Source: a virus. From it: a stretch of 27,403 bases of DNA. Below the pieces are notes generated by a model that saw only the letters and a list, made by a program, of their open reading frames with translations, had not been told where the DNA came from and made no database searches. Where the stretch lies: the IMG/VR virus record IMGVR_UViG_3300022222_000017, positions 1 to 27,403 of that record; one strand, 5' to 3'. This document shows, one piece after another, positions 7,015 through 15,862 of the stretch; position 1 is the first letter of the stretch, and every line of letters begins with the position of its first letter. The position numbers were made by a program, and so were the translations under genes.

Positions 7015-7375
7015 ATCTTTGTTCCTCTAGGTAGGCAAGCCAGTAAAGCCCCTGAGACGTACCCTCACGAATGGGAGGGAGTAATCTCATGGGCGATCGC
7101 GTTGCGCCCTTATCGAAACTAATTCCCCACGGCTTATCTGGCAAAATTAACGCAGCATTGATTCCAAGCTTAACGATCCTCACTTCGTAAACTAGACCTA
7201 ACACCCTGTCAGTAGCGATCGCCAGTTGATCAGCTTTGATGGGGTCTACCTGCCGTATGCGCGGGTTCGTGCCGTTCGCCTGCCTTAATAGCACGTTGTC
7301 GATATAAAGCTGCCACGGACGGCGCTCTCTAGCGTCCTCGGCAAGTAAGAGTTCAGCATTGCTAATCGGCATCAT
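7007..7375 (-). CDS. Head-tail connector region protein, unknown
   Basis: 122 residues beginning MMPISNAELLLAEDARE, followed by beta-rich sequence (WQLYIDNVLL, YEVRIVKLGINAALIL). Its position next to the gp10-like gene suggests a head-closure or stopper role, or a small structural protein. The start codon has no Shine-Dalgarno; instead the iterated 11-mer in the form CCCCATAGAAC directly precedes the ATG. A second ATG follows at once. It is probably translated by reinitiation from the gene upstream. No domain is recognised. Confidence 0.7.
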   Translation of the reverse strand: MMPISNAELLLAEDARERRPWQLYIDNVLLRQANGTNPRIRQVDPIKADQLAIATDRVLGLVYEVRIVKLGINAALILPDKPWGISFDKGATRSPMRLLPPIREGTSQGLYWLAYLEEQRYV

Positions 7376-7386
7376 GTTCTATGGGG
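7376..7386 (+). repeat. Iterated 11-mer GTTCTATGGGG
   Basis: Exact copy in the short gap between two minus-strand genes, directly abutting the start codon at 7375. See the finding on this word. Confidence 0.85.
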
Positions 7387-7395
7387 TGATTGTAA

Positions 7396-7641
7396 CTAGG
7401 CAGGTTTTTGATCAACGAAACCCGATGATCCTAACGTTCCCAACCCAAGCACGGGTGATTGAACAGGGGCAGAATTAGACAAGAAGCGCCCATATTCCAC
7501 TCCTCCGTCTGATGTTTCTAGTTTTCTGTTGCCAGTGCGATCGCTCCTCGATTTATACAAAGCAATGGCGATCGGGTTTGTGCCCTTACTGTTGAGTGTG
7601 GCGAGGTATCGAGAGTAGTTTTTGATTCTGGTTTCAAGCAT
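7396..7641 (-). CDS. Small structural-block protein, unknown
   Basis: 81 residues. The start overlaps the stop of the 463-aa gene as TAATG at 7641. The N-terminus is basic (LETRIKNYSRYL) with a helix-strand beginning (NPIAIALYKSRSDRTG). The C-terminus is Gly/Ser/Pro-rich (GLGTLGSSGFVDQKPA). It is the last gene of the coupled fibre and appendage block. Its size and coupling suggest a small virion or assembly protein acting with the 463-aa product; this is context only. Confidence 0.65.
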   Translation of the reverse strand: MLETRIKNYSRYLATLNSKGTNPIAIALYKSRSDRTGNRKLETSDGGVEYGRFLSNSAPVQSPVLGLGTLGSSGFVDQKPA

Positions 7642-9032
7642 TAGTAGAGTAAAAATTTAGGGTTAAGTAAATTGAGTTTTCTTGGATTGGTACCCGCATA
7701 AGAAAACCTCTCTTCAAAAGAAGTTAGACCAAACTCAGTAGGGTCATAGGCGATCGCTTTAAACTTTTTAAATTGCACTACAGACGGTTGCCCATAATCA
7801 ATCTGATAGACGAAGTGATTTGTCTCTAGTGGTCTAAGGGAGAACGGGAACGGATACCCACCCGCAAAGAACCCTTTATCGTCTTGCACGTAGCTGAAGA
7901 AGATCCTGTTTGGTGTTGCAATGTTAACAACCGTAGCTAAACTGTCAAAGGTAATTAGGTCGCCTGTATTTTGAAAGCTAGGAAAACTGAAACCCTCAAT
8001 AAAAGGTAATAGCAGCAAGTTTTCTTGTACACCCGCTGGAAAAAAGTTATACCAGACTGGGCTTGCGTGTACTGCCGAATCATAATAAAAAGGCAAGTCA
8101 GACGGGTTATATTCTCCAGGCTTATAGAAATGATAAAAAGTCGTTGGGATGAATTGAGCGAATCTCTCATACTCAGCAGCTAGATCAGGCGCGGGTAGAT
8201 AGGCACTGGCGATCGGTTCCTGCTCTGCTATGCGGGTTGATGTGTTTCCGGCAATATAATAAGCCAGATATCCATAAATAAAACCGCCAAAAGAGCCGGG
8301 GTTGTTTCTTCTAATCCTGATAACTGCGATCGCTTCTGATGCCCCTATCAAAAAGAAGTCATGCAAAAAGAATGCGTTAAACGTATCATCTCTAATCGGA
8401 TCACTGGCTAAATCACAGAATATAAATGCTGGGAGGAATTCAAACTTAACCCAGAACTTTAGAGCGGGTGAAAGCAAACCCTCAACTATCTCATAGCCGC
8501 CGATCGCAGCATAGGCATAGGTCGCCTTAAGCGTTGCCACAGGACTATCCCAAATCTGCCCTCTAGAGTATCCTAGCTCGTTCCCAAGATGTGACGGCAA
8601 CGGCTCGACGGCGTTCAGAATTGTATTCCCTTTGTTGTCTATATCAATAGCGGCAAACGAGTCGCCGCCTTTGCTTAACGGGCTAATTATTGTTTCTAAT
8701 GGCGTTCCTTTAGTCGCGATCGCCTCTTCTTCTAACTCTCCAAACTTAGGCTTTAAATCTGCCGTTTGCCCTTGCAAGTAAAGCTGCCCAGACTGACCTT
8801 TAAGCGATCGCACTGCATTCCCATCGGGTACAGAATTATCAATCTTCACCCCAAAGACTTTAGAGCCGTCCGGTTCGGATGCTTCATAGTTGCCAGTAGT
8901 TTGAGAGCGATCGCCTATTACCGCAGCCCCCTGGTTCCGCTTGGCATCTACTACCGCCTGATATTCCAAGCGGTTAAGCAGTCGTCTGGATTCAATGCGA
9001 CCCCTTGCGGGTATCTCGGAGAGCGCGCCCAT
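7641..9032 (-). CDS. Large structural protein, likely tail or head appendage
   Basis: 463 residues, unusually rich in Phe and Tyr in its C-terminal two thirds (FCDLASDPIRDDTFNAFF, TTFYHFYKPGEYNPSDLPFY, FSYVQDDKGFFAGGYPFPF). The first 100 residues are polar and helical, with RIESRRLLNRLEYQAVVDAK and then a Ser/Gly-rich linker. No enzymatic motif is seen. It is coupled by TAATG at both ends (9032 and 7641), so it is co-translated with its neighbours. Aromatic-rich beta sequence of this kind fits a receptor-facing virion protein. I do not recognise a family. Confidence 0.7.
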   Translation of the reverse strand: MGALSEIPARGRIESRRLLNRLEYQAVVDAKRNQGAAVIGDRSQTTGNYEASEPDGSKVFGVKIDNSVPDGNAVRSLKGQSGQLYLQGQTADLKPKFGELEEEAIATKGTPLETIISPLSKGGDSFAAIDIDNKGNTILNAVEPLPSHLGNELGYSRGQIWDSPVATLKATYAYAAIGGYEIVEGLLSPALKFWVKFEFLPAFIFCDLASDPIRDDTFNAFFLHDFFLIGASEAIAVIRIRRNNPGSFGGFIYGYLAYYIAGNTSTRIAEQEPIASAYLPAPDLAAEYERFAQFIPTTFYHFYKPGEYNPSDLPFYYDSAVHASPVWYNFFPAGVQENLLLLPFIEGFSFPSFQNTGDLITFDSLATVVNIATPNRIFFSYVQDDKGFFAGGYPFPFSLRPLETNHFVYQIDYGQPSVVQFKKFKAIAYDPTEFGLTSFEERFSYAGTNPRKLNLLNPKFLLY

Positions 9033-9730
9033 TAAAGATTCTTACCTGCGAACTGCAAAATATAGCTTTTAGAGTTACCCGCCGCGATCGTGATGGGAGC
9101 GCCCAAAACATCTAGAAAATCAATAGTTCCAGTCACACTCCCAATAGTGGCGACACCATCCTTCAGAGTGAGGACATACCCAAAAACGATATCAGGGTTC
9201 GGGGCGTTTGCTGTGAGAGTCCAAGCGCTTGTGTTTTTCCTAGCCTCACTACCAGACGTAAACGCTGCGCCCATGCCTGCTAGTTCCTTCCTGAAGTAGT
9301 CCGGGTGGGTTAGTTCGTGGTTAACCATAACCGCGATCGCATCTTCAGAATTTAACGCCTGCTCATTGATCCGCAATGTTCCAGAGCCGCCGTCGGTAAA
9401 GTTGATAGGGGATGTAGAGGCGATCGCATCGGCTAGGGTTGTATACAACTTTAGGGTTGTCGCAGTCAGTACCCCGACAAAATAATCAACCGCGCCGCTT
9501 AAGGTTCCTGATGGTGAGATACCAGGCTGCGCTACGGTAGTGGTCACTCGGATCCTAGTGCCTGTTACTAGCCCATGCGCCGCCGTGGTTAGTTCGTCGG
9601 TAGAAAAATCAACGGTATAAGTCAAGTTAGTAAGCAGCAAACTATTCAGCAGCGCAGCATATCCAAATGTTCCAGATACGGGATAGTCGGTGTTTAGTTT
9701 GCTCTTTAGAGCGGCGATCGAATAAGGCAT
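9032..9730 (-). CDS. Structural protein with a TAHGL-type beta insert
   Basis: 232 residues. Residues about 37-122 carry a beta module with the landmarks VDFSTDELTTAAHGLVTGT and a YFV strand, ending DGGSGTLRI. This resembles a beta repeat seen widely in phage tail and fibre proteins (H-G-L-x-x-G-x-x-h near the start, Y-[FY]-V in the middle). It appears inserted between an N-terminal helix (IAALKSKLNTDY) and a C-terminal part (MVNHELTHPDYFRKELAGM, then beta sequence). The HELTH string resembles a zinc-protease HExxH motif only partly: its fourth residue is Thr and the fifth is His, giving H-E-L-T-H, but no downstream ligand or protease context is evident. Probably a virion component coupled to the next gene by TAATG. 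Confidence 0.65.
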   Translation of the reverse strand: MPYSIAALKSKLNTDYPVSGTFGYAALLNSLLLTNLTYTVDFSTDELTTAAHGLVTGTRIRVTTTVAQPGISPSGTLSGAVDYFVGVLTATTLKLYTTLADAIASTSPINFTDGGSGTLRINEQALNSEDAIAVMVNHELTHPDYFRKELAGMGAAFTSGSEARKNTSAWTLTANAPNPDIVFGYVLTLKDGVATIGSVTGTIDFLDVLGAPITIAAGNSKSYILQFAGKNL

Positions 9731-9736
9731 AGAGTC

Positions 9737-12556
9737 CTAGTTGTAAAAATAAACGTCATCAAACTTGCATCGTCTACCGCTGATCTGAAACTCGCCAGCG
9801 CCTGCACCAATAACAAACGGGGTCACGGTTAAGGGCGTTGTGTTAGTCACACCGTCAACAGTTAGTTTTAACTGGGATGCGGTTACCTCAGCAAAAACAA
9901 TCTGCCATCGGGTATCGGTAACTTCATTAGAAGCGAAAACAACATCGCTGCTAATTGACGATTCAAACACCCTCAGAGAAATTACACCCCCAATAATGGA
10001 TAGTTCCCACTCTAAGTCCCCTGTGTTTGGATCATGCCGTCGCACCCGTCCACCGTTGAAGGATGCGTTTCGTTGGAACTTTAGCGATAGAACCCATGGG
10101 GCATTGTGCCTGAATACGTCTGAAGTGTTGCTTAAAGTATTGGAGAATGTCGAGCCGCCGCCAAATTCAGCAGCATTTCCGACGCGCCCCGCCACGCTGA
10201 TCACGCTGCCGATTTTTGTTAGAGTGCGACCCCCGATCGCATCCAACCAAGCTGTAGTGTTTAAAGTCCAATGCGATCGCGCCGTTCCCGCGATCGTGCC
10301 TGTAGCCGTCTCTATCAACTCAGCAGCCCTAACAGCAGAGTAATTCCCTAGAATGTCTACCTCTAAGATTGACCCAGCCCGAACGATCGCGTCGGCTAGT
10401 AAAATCTCAGGCGGCGGCTGTTCAATGAATGCCATCGACCTAACCACGGTAGACATAAACAGCGGTACTTCGATTAGTTCTACCGACCTTTCAACGGTTG
10501 GTAGGCTTAGGATTGATAGCTGTACCAGCCTTGCTTCACGCTCTATTGTGGCGATCGTGGGTAATAGCTCTATCAACTGAAGCGATCGCACTATTGCCGC
10601 CTGCCGTTCCAAAACTTCGATCGCCACTGGAGTGATGGGAGAAATTAGCGGGGTAGTGTTGAGAACTTTTGGGACACTGCCCAGGCGTTCGCCAGTGAAG
10701 CTGAAAACCAATGTAGTGCCCTTCATTTCAATAATTGGGGCATCAATCATCACAGCGTCAGTGTCAAGATAAGCCGTTGCGAATGGTGGACACCCCGCAG
10801 ATACCCACTCAATAGGCAAGGGCATCTCAACGATTAGCCCATCACGCCGCGCTATTTCTCTGAAGGCAATTCTAGAGGCTAGTGAGTTTGCTGTGCCTTG
10901 AGAGGGCAGAAAACCAACGTTCTCAACTTGCACTTTTGACACAAATGGATTCCAGCCGATTGATTGAATTAAGGCAACGCCCTTGAATGATTCTGTGATC
11001 AATTCAACTTCGGGTGATTCTACCTTTTCCTCAGGTTCTACAGGGCGTTCGTATCGTGCCGTGATTCCCGTCTTGGGGCTGGTAAATTTAACCTTTGCGG
11101 CAACTAAATCAGCCTTTAAAGATTTGAGCTTGACCTCAGCAGCTTCTACTTCCTTCTCTTGTGTGGTGACGGAGATAATTTTTGAGCCAATTTCTGTTAG
11201 TGGCAATCCGCCCGTAATGGTTTCTTCACTTGAAACAATCAAAGAGGCGCGGCGTCCCCTTCCATCGTCTGAATATGTAACATTCTCTTCTCTCCAGTTT
11301 GGGGTCACAACTCCTAGTGGTTGCCATACCGTTTTCTTGGTTATTGATTCATCGACAATAGACGATGTGATCAGGCTAGCATCTGGCGCTAGGTCTGGAA
11401 AAATAACGCCCCTTGGCTCCTTAACGACAATAACGGTTCTGTATAGCGCTGAATTAAATCCCTCAATAGGTTGCGGTTGAGTGTTGCCAGCCACTTCAGG
11501 CGGTAAAACTGCTGTGTTGGGTTCGGATGCATCTCGATAATAATTATTTATCGACTTCTCTTGTGATACGACTAAATTTAAATATTTCTGTGTTGGAAAC
11601 AAAGCCGCCAAAGGCTTGCGACTGGTTACCGTTGTTTTGACAGCCCTTCCCTTTTCGTCTAGCTGCTTAACAGTGACTTGCTCTCTAAAATCTGGCTGCT
11701 CAACTAAAATCTTTTCAACCGCAGCCTTCGCATTCTTTGCCGCCGCTGCGATAAATTTGAACTTGGTTTCAGCCTTCTTTATGTCTGCTTTGATGAGCGC
11801 GATCGCCTCTACCTCATCCTCTTCTGTCGTTTCATACGGTTTTGCGATTTCATGACTCCCCGCCACAATCACCTTCTCAGCAGCGAAATGAATCGCATCC
11901 TCATCAGGTACTGCCTCAAATTGCCCACTAGGACGAACGAACAACGGCATAGGCGAACCTTGCCTGCTATTTACCCGGATCACCCCATTAACATCGGTGT
12001 ATAACCATTGCCAATAAACGCCGCAAAGCTTCTGAGCATCGGCAATGGGAGTACGTGTGGTTAGTTCTCCGTCTAACGCAGCATCGGGTAAGAATGCCCC
12101 TAGGTCGAATGATGTGCCCGTACCGCCGATCGCATGAGTGAGCAGAGCCGCGATCGCCGTTCCGACCCGCTGCCCACCATAGCTAAAGTCCCCAATCTCT
12201 TCAGAGGGGCGATCGAACTCTACCAGGTCTAGTACTTGGGTTAGTTTCCCGCTGCCCTTACCGTTGTAATAGCGGTAAGAGTCTATCCGCAGTCGAAGGG
12301 CAGGCAAGCCAAAGAAATTAAGTTGAATCTGGGCCACGCCGCGCCGCCATCTAGCAGGCGTTGCAAATTCTGAAAAATCATTATCAGTGAGTGGACAATT
12401 CTGGGTCCTGACTATCTCAAAATCGCCACGCCAGACTAAAGGCGTTGTGATATCTGAGTTACCACTGCTGACAGACAACGAAGTTAAGTAAGGGGAAAAG
12501 TCTACACCCCCTACCAGGAAATCAAAGTCTTTAACAGAGTAGTCAAGGGTAGTCAT
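9737..12556 (-). CDS. Baseplate/tail-tip hub-like protein with C-terminal LamG-type domain
   Basis: 939 residues. The first 240 look like a tail-hub or Tal/Dit-type beta domain (VGGVDFSPYLTSLSVSSG, then ADAQKLCGVYWQWLYTDVNGVIRV). Lys/Glu/Ala-rich helical segments lie near 270-310 and 470-500. Residues about 643-759 are a degenerate 16-20-residue repeat with R-[SA]-x-x-L-I-E cores at about 657, 690, 706, 726 and 743. Residues about 760-939 form a concanavalin/LamG-like jelly roll (HWTLNTTAWLDAIGG at its start, WQIVFAEVTASQLKLTVDG before the end), a fold used by phages to bind surface glycans. The likely role is host adhesion at a tail tip or head-tail appendage. It is coupled to the 169-aa gene by TAATG. 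Confidence 0.7.
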   Translation of the reverse strand: MTTLDYSVKDFDFLVGGVDFSPYLTSLSVSSGNSDITTPLVWRGDFEIVRTQNCPLTDNDFSEFATPARWRRGVAQIQLNFFGLPALRLRIDSYRYYNGKGSGKLTQVLDLVEFDRPSEEIGDFSYGGQRVGTAIAALLTHAIGGTGTSFDLGAFLPDAALDGELTTRTPIADAQKLCGVYWQWLYTDVNGVIRVNSRQGSPMPLFVRPSGQFEAVPDEDAIHFAAEKVIVAGSHEIAKPYETTEEDEVEAIALIKADIKKAETKFKFIAAAAKNAKAAVEKILVEQPDFREQVTVKQLDEKGRAVKTTVTSRKPLAALFPTQKYLNLVVSQEKSINNYYRDASEPNTAVLPPEVAGNTQPQPIEGFNSALYRTVIVVKEPRGVIFPDLAPDASLITSSIVDESITKKTVWQPLGVVTPNWREENVTYSDDGRGRRASLIVSSEETITGGLPLTEIGSKIISVTTQEKEVEAAEVKLKSLKADLVAAKVKFTSPKTGITARYERPVEPEEKVESPEVELITESFKGVALIQSIGWNPFVSKVQVENVGFLPSQGTANSLASRIAFREIARRDGLIVEMPLPIEWVSAGCPPFATAYLDTDAVMIDAPIIEMKGTTLVFSFTGERLGSVPKVLNTTPLISPITPVAIEVLERQAAIVRSLQLIELLPTIATIEREARLVQLSILSLPTVERSVELIEVPLFMSTVVRSMAFIEQPPPEILLADAIVRAGSILEVDILGNYSAVRAAELIETATGTIAGTARSHWTLNTTAWLDAIGGRTLTKIGSVISVAGRVGNAAEFGGGSTFSNTLSNTSDVFRHNAPWVLSLKFQRNASFNGGRVRRHDPNTGDLEWELSIIGGVISLRVFESSISSDVVFASNEVTDTRWQIVFAEVTASQLKLTVDGVTNTTPLTVTPFVIGAGAGEFQISGRRCKFDDVYFYN

Positions 12557-13065
12557 TAAGGTGCCCAGCCTCTAGAAAAGTCGTATTCTAGGACTTGCTC
12601 TATCGTTGTATAGGCGGCAACGGTGCGATAGTGAAAGGCTCTATTTCCTAGCACGTAAGAGGTATAGAGTTTTAGAGCCGTCGCTTTGTCTATCACAATA
12701 GTGGCGATCGCACTTAAAGGGATACCCGCAGCTTCAGCTTCTATCGAAAGATAAGGGGCATCGTTCGGATCGTTGCTGGCTTTATATTTAATTGACTCAG
12801 ATTCCTTCCCGAACCAGGTATCTCGTTCAACGGATGAATAACCCTCTACCGCAGCCTCTAGCAGAAATAAGGCATGATTTTGGATCGCTGTTTGAGTTTG
12901 CGCGATCGCCCGTTCTAACGTCATTATCGGCTCGGTTGGGTTTAGATATGCCGTCACCCTCAGATCGTCTTCATCCACTCTGATCCACCATTCAACCTCA
13001 GCAGTGGGAGGGGCGATCGCGTAGCCGATAGCTTTGCCGTTTTCGTCTTGTCTGATGTAAGGCAT
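12556..13065 (-). CDS. Tail-fibre-associated protein, possibly assembly factor
   Basis: 169 residues. The N-terminus (MPYIRQDENGKAIGYAIAPP) resembles the short 'question-type' N-termini of phage tail fibre assembly and DUF4376-like proteins. The rest is helical: TLERAIAQTQTAIQNHALFL, then a GKESESIKYKAS segment and DKATALKLYTSYVL. It sits exactly between fibre-like genes and the hub gene, with 0 bp and 1-bp overlaps to its neighbours, as expected for a fibre chaperone. No catalytic residues are recognised. Confidence 0.6.
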   Translation of the reverse strand: MPYIRQDENGKAIGYAIAPPTAEVEWWIRVDEDDLRVTAYLNPTEPIMTLERAIAQTQTAIQNHALFLLEAAVEGYSSVERDTWFGKESESIKYKASNDPNDAPYLSIEAEAAGIPLSAIATIVIDKATALKLYTSYVLGNRAFHYRTVAAYTTIEQVLEYDFSRGWAP

Positions 13066-13950
13066 TTAATAAGCCCCCCTAGGATGGATAAAGCCTCTAG
13101 TCCAAAAAACGCCCGTTATGTTGGCAGCCGATGCATAGAAGCGGATCTGAGCTGAGGTATTAGTTTGGATTCCAGTTAGACTCCAAACGCCTGCAAGGGC
13201 TGCAAACAAGATATCTGCATCAACGCCAGGGAATCCACCCAATATGTTGCCCACCGCTCCACTCGCTGCTAATCGTCCGATGGCAATCACATTAAGCCCG
13301 GTCGGAACTGTAAGCGTTATCAAATTACTTGTCGTCGTCGTCGTATTGGCATTATTAAAATCCTGTATAGCCGCCGTCCACTCAAAGCGGTCGCCCGTCT
13401 GTACAAAGTTGCGAATATTGCTAGATGCATCAGTCATAAATGATCCGATGATCCGCCCAACCCAACCGCTCGGAATATTGGCACCTGACACAGACGAATC
13501 AAAACCCGCATCAACCGCGCCTGTCGTTGTATTGCGAATGAGAAATACGTGCCATGTCTGGTTTGCCCCCACCGCAGCGGCACCCGTGAACCGACCAGTG
13601 CCCGCCCCCTCACTCCATAAGCTAGAGAGGTTTTTGTTTCCCGAACTACCCCAAACTGCGATCGCCCGATTCCCCGCCGTTGCAATCACAGCCCGACCCG
13701 CGCCTATGGCGATTACGCTGCTAGTAACATAGCTGAGTGTCAACCCTTCAGGCGATCCGATTGGCTCATCTCCGACCAGTTGCACAGTTCCACTTGTATT
13801 AGGCAGCAGAATTGTCCTTGCTGCCGTGGGGTTCCAGGTCAAATCCCCCTGAAATCCATTCTTGAATCTCAGAGTTCTTGCCCCGGTGCCACCAATCCCG
13901 ATTTGGAAGGTGTTGGCGATCGTGCCTAGTAAATCAGTGAGCTTACTCAT
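13066..13950 (-). CDS. Fibre/appendage protein with MSK-GT-IGG N-terminal module
   Basis: 294 residues, Gly/Ala/Thr-rich beta protein without Cys. The N-terminus MSKLTDLLGTIANTFQIGIG matches that of the next gene (13950-14636) at most positions; such short modules commonly attach a fibre to the virion. It continues with a phage-fibre-like WNPTAARTILLPNTSGTVQL strand, then a long beta body ending in RGFIHPRGAY. It overlaps its neighbour as TGATG at 13950. The likely role is a trimeric fibre or head/tail decoration; receptor specificity cannot be read. Confidence 0.72.
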   Translation of the reverse strand: MSKLTDLLGTIANTFQIGIGGTGARTLRFKNGFQGDLTWNPTAARTILLPNTSGTVQLVGDEPIGSPEGLTLSYVTSSVIAIGAGRAVIATAGNRAIAVWGSSGNKNLSSLWSEGAGTGRFTGAAAVGANQTWHVFLIRNTTTGAVDAGFDSSVSGANIPSGWVGRIIGSFMTDASSNIRNFVQTGDRFEWTAAIQDFNNANTTTTTSNLITLTVPTGLNVIAIGRLAASGAVGNILGGFPGVDADILFAALAGVWSLTGIQTNTSAQIRFYASAANITGVFWTRGFIHPRGAY

Positions 13951-14636
13951 CAGCTAGGGACTACGTAATCTATCTCAATCCTTGCAGCCCCCGCGTTTGC
14001 AGCCCCCGCAGAATAAGTGGCGATCAACGCTTCAGTTGTGCCGATCGCTGCCCGACCGGGATAGACTTCAAAAATAGTGGTAGCTACTGCCGTTAAGTCG
14101 ACCTGAGTAGAAGCCATGTATTTGCTAGTCGTGCCAGTAATGCCAATCGATAGCGAGGGCGTACCGTTGAAAGCAGTATCAACCGTGACGCTCACAGCCT
14201 CTACCACTGCATTTATAGGCAGGGTGAACAGGGTCAAGGGTGAAGCCGTGCCAAAGGCTAGGTTGGTGGTATCGCTCGAAATCTTATCAGCACCCGCCGC
14301 GATCGTAATCCATGAGGTATTGCCCGATCCGTCCGTTGATTGCACTTGCCCCGGTGAACCCGCACTAATCGGCAGTGTGTAAGTGTAGTTTGCCGTCATG
14401 CCCGTGGGCGATCGCCTAAAGGTAACAGCCCAGTCGGCTCCACTAGCAGCAGCATCAGAGTTTAAGACAATTTGATCGCCAGAGTTATTAAGCTGTGAGG
14501 CTGTGATCGCTGCGTCGGCTGCGTCGTTTGTACTTCTGACAAGTAGGTTACCGCTGCTATTTTTCAGCAAAACCCCGCCGATCGCAATCTTAAAAGATGC
14601 TGCGGTAGTTCCAATAAAATCTAAAAACTTTGACAC
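13950..14636 (-). CDS. Fibre/appendage protein, paralogue at the N-terminus of its neighbour
   Basis: 228 residues. Residues 1-21 (MSKFLDFIGTTAASFKIAIG) are paralogous to the start of the 294-aa protein. Residues about 80-112 (YTYTLPISAGSPGQVQSTDG) are typical fibre-shaft sequence. Residues about 126-228 form a second beta domain that resembles the C-terminus of the connector gene's product (shared landmarks LPIN, FNG, then G-T and a terminal A-x-I-E-x strand). The gene therefore looks like a mosaic of one module shared with each neighbour. It begins 2 bp after the connector gene. Confidence 0.72.
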   Translation of the reverse strand: MSKFLDFIGTTAASFKIAIGGVLLKNSSGNLLVRSTNDAADAAITASQLNNSGDQIVLNSDAAASGADWAVTFRRSPTGMTANYTYTLPISAGSPGQVQSTDGSGNTSWITIAAGADKISSDTTNLAFGTASPLTLFTLPINAVVEAVSVTVDTAFNGTPSLSIGITGTTSKYMASTQVDLTAVATTIFEVYPGRAAIGTTEALIATYSAGAANAGAARIEIDYVVPS

Positions 14637-14638
14637 GA

Positions 14639-15607
14639 TTAAACCTCAATAAGAACAAATCCTGAACCTTGAGTGCAACCGCTGCCGGGTGTGATGCTTA
14701 AGTTAACCTGAGTCTCGGTTGTGTAAGAGTGCCCTGGATTAGTTTCGTACTCAGCTATCTCGAATGGGTCATTCTGAATTGCGGTAATTAGGCGATCGGG
14801 CGTTCCCGCATCACCTAACCTCAGCATTGACCCCACGCCATTGAACGGTACTTGGATCACAATCGTGGCAGTGAATACCGTTGAATTGATTGGGAGCAGG
14901 GCGATCGCTTTAGGTGAAGCATCCCCAAAACTAAAGGGCACGGTGATAATATGCGCCGCGCCTGTATCTGTAGGCTCTGAGTCAGAGTCGATAAGCGGCT
15001 GATAGCTGCCGGGTTTGTACCGGGCAAAGGGAGATAGGAAGGCTTCAGGCAAGATACCCGAACCCGCGCCCGTATTACCATAGTTAACGCTGTACTCTTT
15101 ATCTACCGAGCGGCTGGCAATGCCACTGAAGAGATCAGACTGGCTATAGTCCAAGGCAGCCCCTAACGCTGCTTTGAGCCGTCGCAATTCTGGAGTATCC
15201 ACCAATGGATCAACGCCGGAAAAGTATCTTACTCGGATCTCAGTAATCGGGTAAGATAACCCGCCCTTGATCTCGATTCGACCGGAGCGATCGCACAAAT
15301 ATTCAGCCCGTCGAATGGGCTTCCATTCACCACGTTTCATCTTGCGATAAGTGCGACTTAGCCCACCGCCAAAACGCCCTTCGACAATGGGAGCGGGGCT
15401 TAAAACGATGGGCGTATAGAGCAACTGGCAAGCGTCAAACGACTCAGAGAGCCGCTTGGTTTCGCTATACTGCCGACGCTCTAGCGGTCGCTTTATCGTC
15501 GCTTCTACCAAACCTTGCACTGACGCGATCGCCATATCCAACGCCGCCCCGGTTAACGAGACGGAGGGGAAGTAGAGAGTTTTGTCAGCAGCGGTTATCA
15601 GTGCCAT
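14639..15607 (-). CDS. Head-tail connector (gp6-like) fused to a fibre-type beta domain
   Basis: 322 residues. Residues 1-200 have the features of the helical head-tail adaptor (HK97 gp6/SPP1 gp15 class): an N-terminal helix with LDMAIASVQGLVEATI, an R-P-L-E-R-R segment, strands, then LRRLKAALGAALDYSQ. Residues about 217-322 are a separate beta domain resembling the C-terminus of the adjacent 228-aa protein. Adaptors are normally 90-200 residues, so the extra domain makes this one long. The start lacks a Shine-Dalgarno and follows the upstream stop as TAG-AAC-ATG inside the iterated 11-mer, which suggests reinitiation. Confidence 0.65.
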   Translation of the reverse strand: MALITAADKTLYFPSVSLTGAALDMAIASVQGLVEATIKRPLERRQYSETKRLSESFDACQLLYTPIVLSPAPIVEGRFGGGLSRTYRKMKRGEWKPIRRAEYLCDRSGRIEIKGGLSYPITEIRVRYFSGVDPLVDTPELRRLKAALGAALDYSQSDLFSGIASRSVDKEYSVNYGNTGAGSGILPEAFLSPFARYKPGSYQPLIDSDSEPTDTGAAHIITVPFSFGDASPKAIALLPINSTVFTATIVIQVPFNGVGSMLRLGDAGTPDRLITAIQNDPFEIAEYETNPGHSYTTETQVNLSITPGSGCTQGSGFVLIEV

Positions 15608-15618
15608 GTTCTATGGGG
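15608..15618 (+). repeat. Iterated 11-mer GTTCTATGGGG
   Basis: Exact copy covering the stop of the 81-aa gene (TAG at 15613-15611) and abutting the connector ATG at 15607. Confidence 0.85.
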
Positions 15619-15856
15619 TGATATTGCGAGGGCATCCAACGAGGGCGATCGGGCAGATCGGCTGACCAAAAAGCCCAGAGAGGATTTTATGATCACAGTT
15701 AGGGCAATAGTTACCCGCGATCGCCTGTAATTCCGGCGTATGTTCTATGGGAGAATCACCGCTTAATTCTGCTAGTACCGTGTCGGCATCCTCAAGGGGT
15801 GGGCTGTCGGCATCCTCAATAGGTGGGATGGGTGGTAGGGGCTTGTTTCTAGTCAT
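15611..15856 (-). CDS. Small acidic protein with a Cys cluster
   Basis: 81 residues; TAGGAA lies about 4 bp before the ATG. The first 45 residues are Pro/Asp/Glu-rich (IPPIEDADSPPLEDAD) and probably disordered. The C-terminus carries four Cys in the pattern CPNC, then a CPIALVGC segment, which could bind zinc as a small ribbon. It lies between capsid and connector. Possible roles are capsid decoration or assembly; no family is recognised. A ten-base copy of the iterated word at 15742-15751 is read as Ser-Pro-Ile-Glu-His. Confidence 0.7.
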   Translation of the reverse strand: MTRNKPLPPIPPIEDADSPPLEDADTVLAELSGDSPIEHTPELQAIAGNYCPNCDHKILSGLFGQPICPIALVGCPRNITP

Positions 15857-15862
15857 AAATTC

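Noticed and set aside
9260-9340. Zinc protease active site from HELTH in the 232-aa protein
   Set aside because: The motif is isolated in a beta-rich structural protein with no further ligand or signal.
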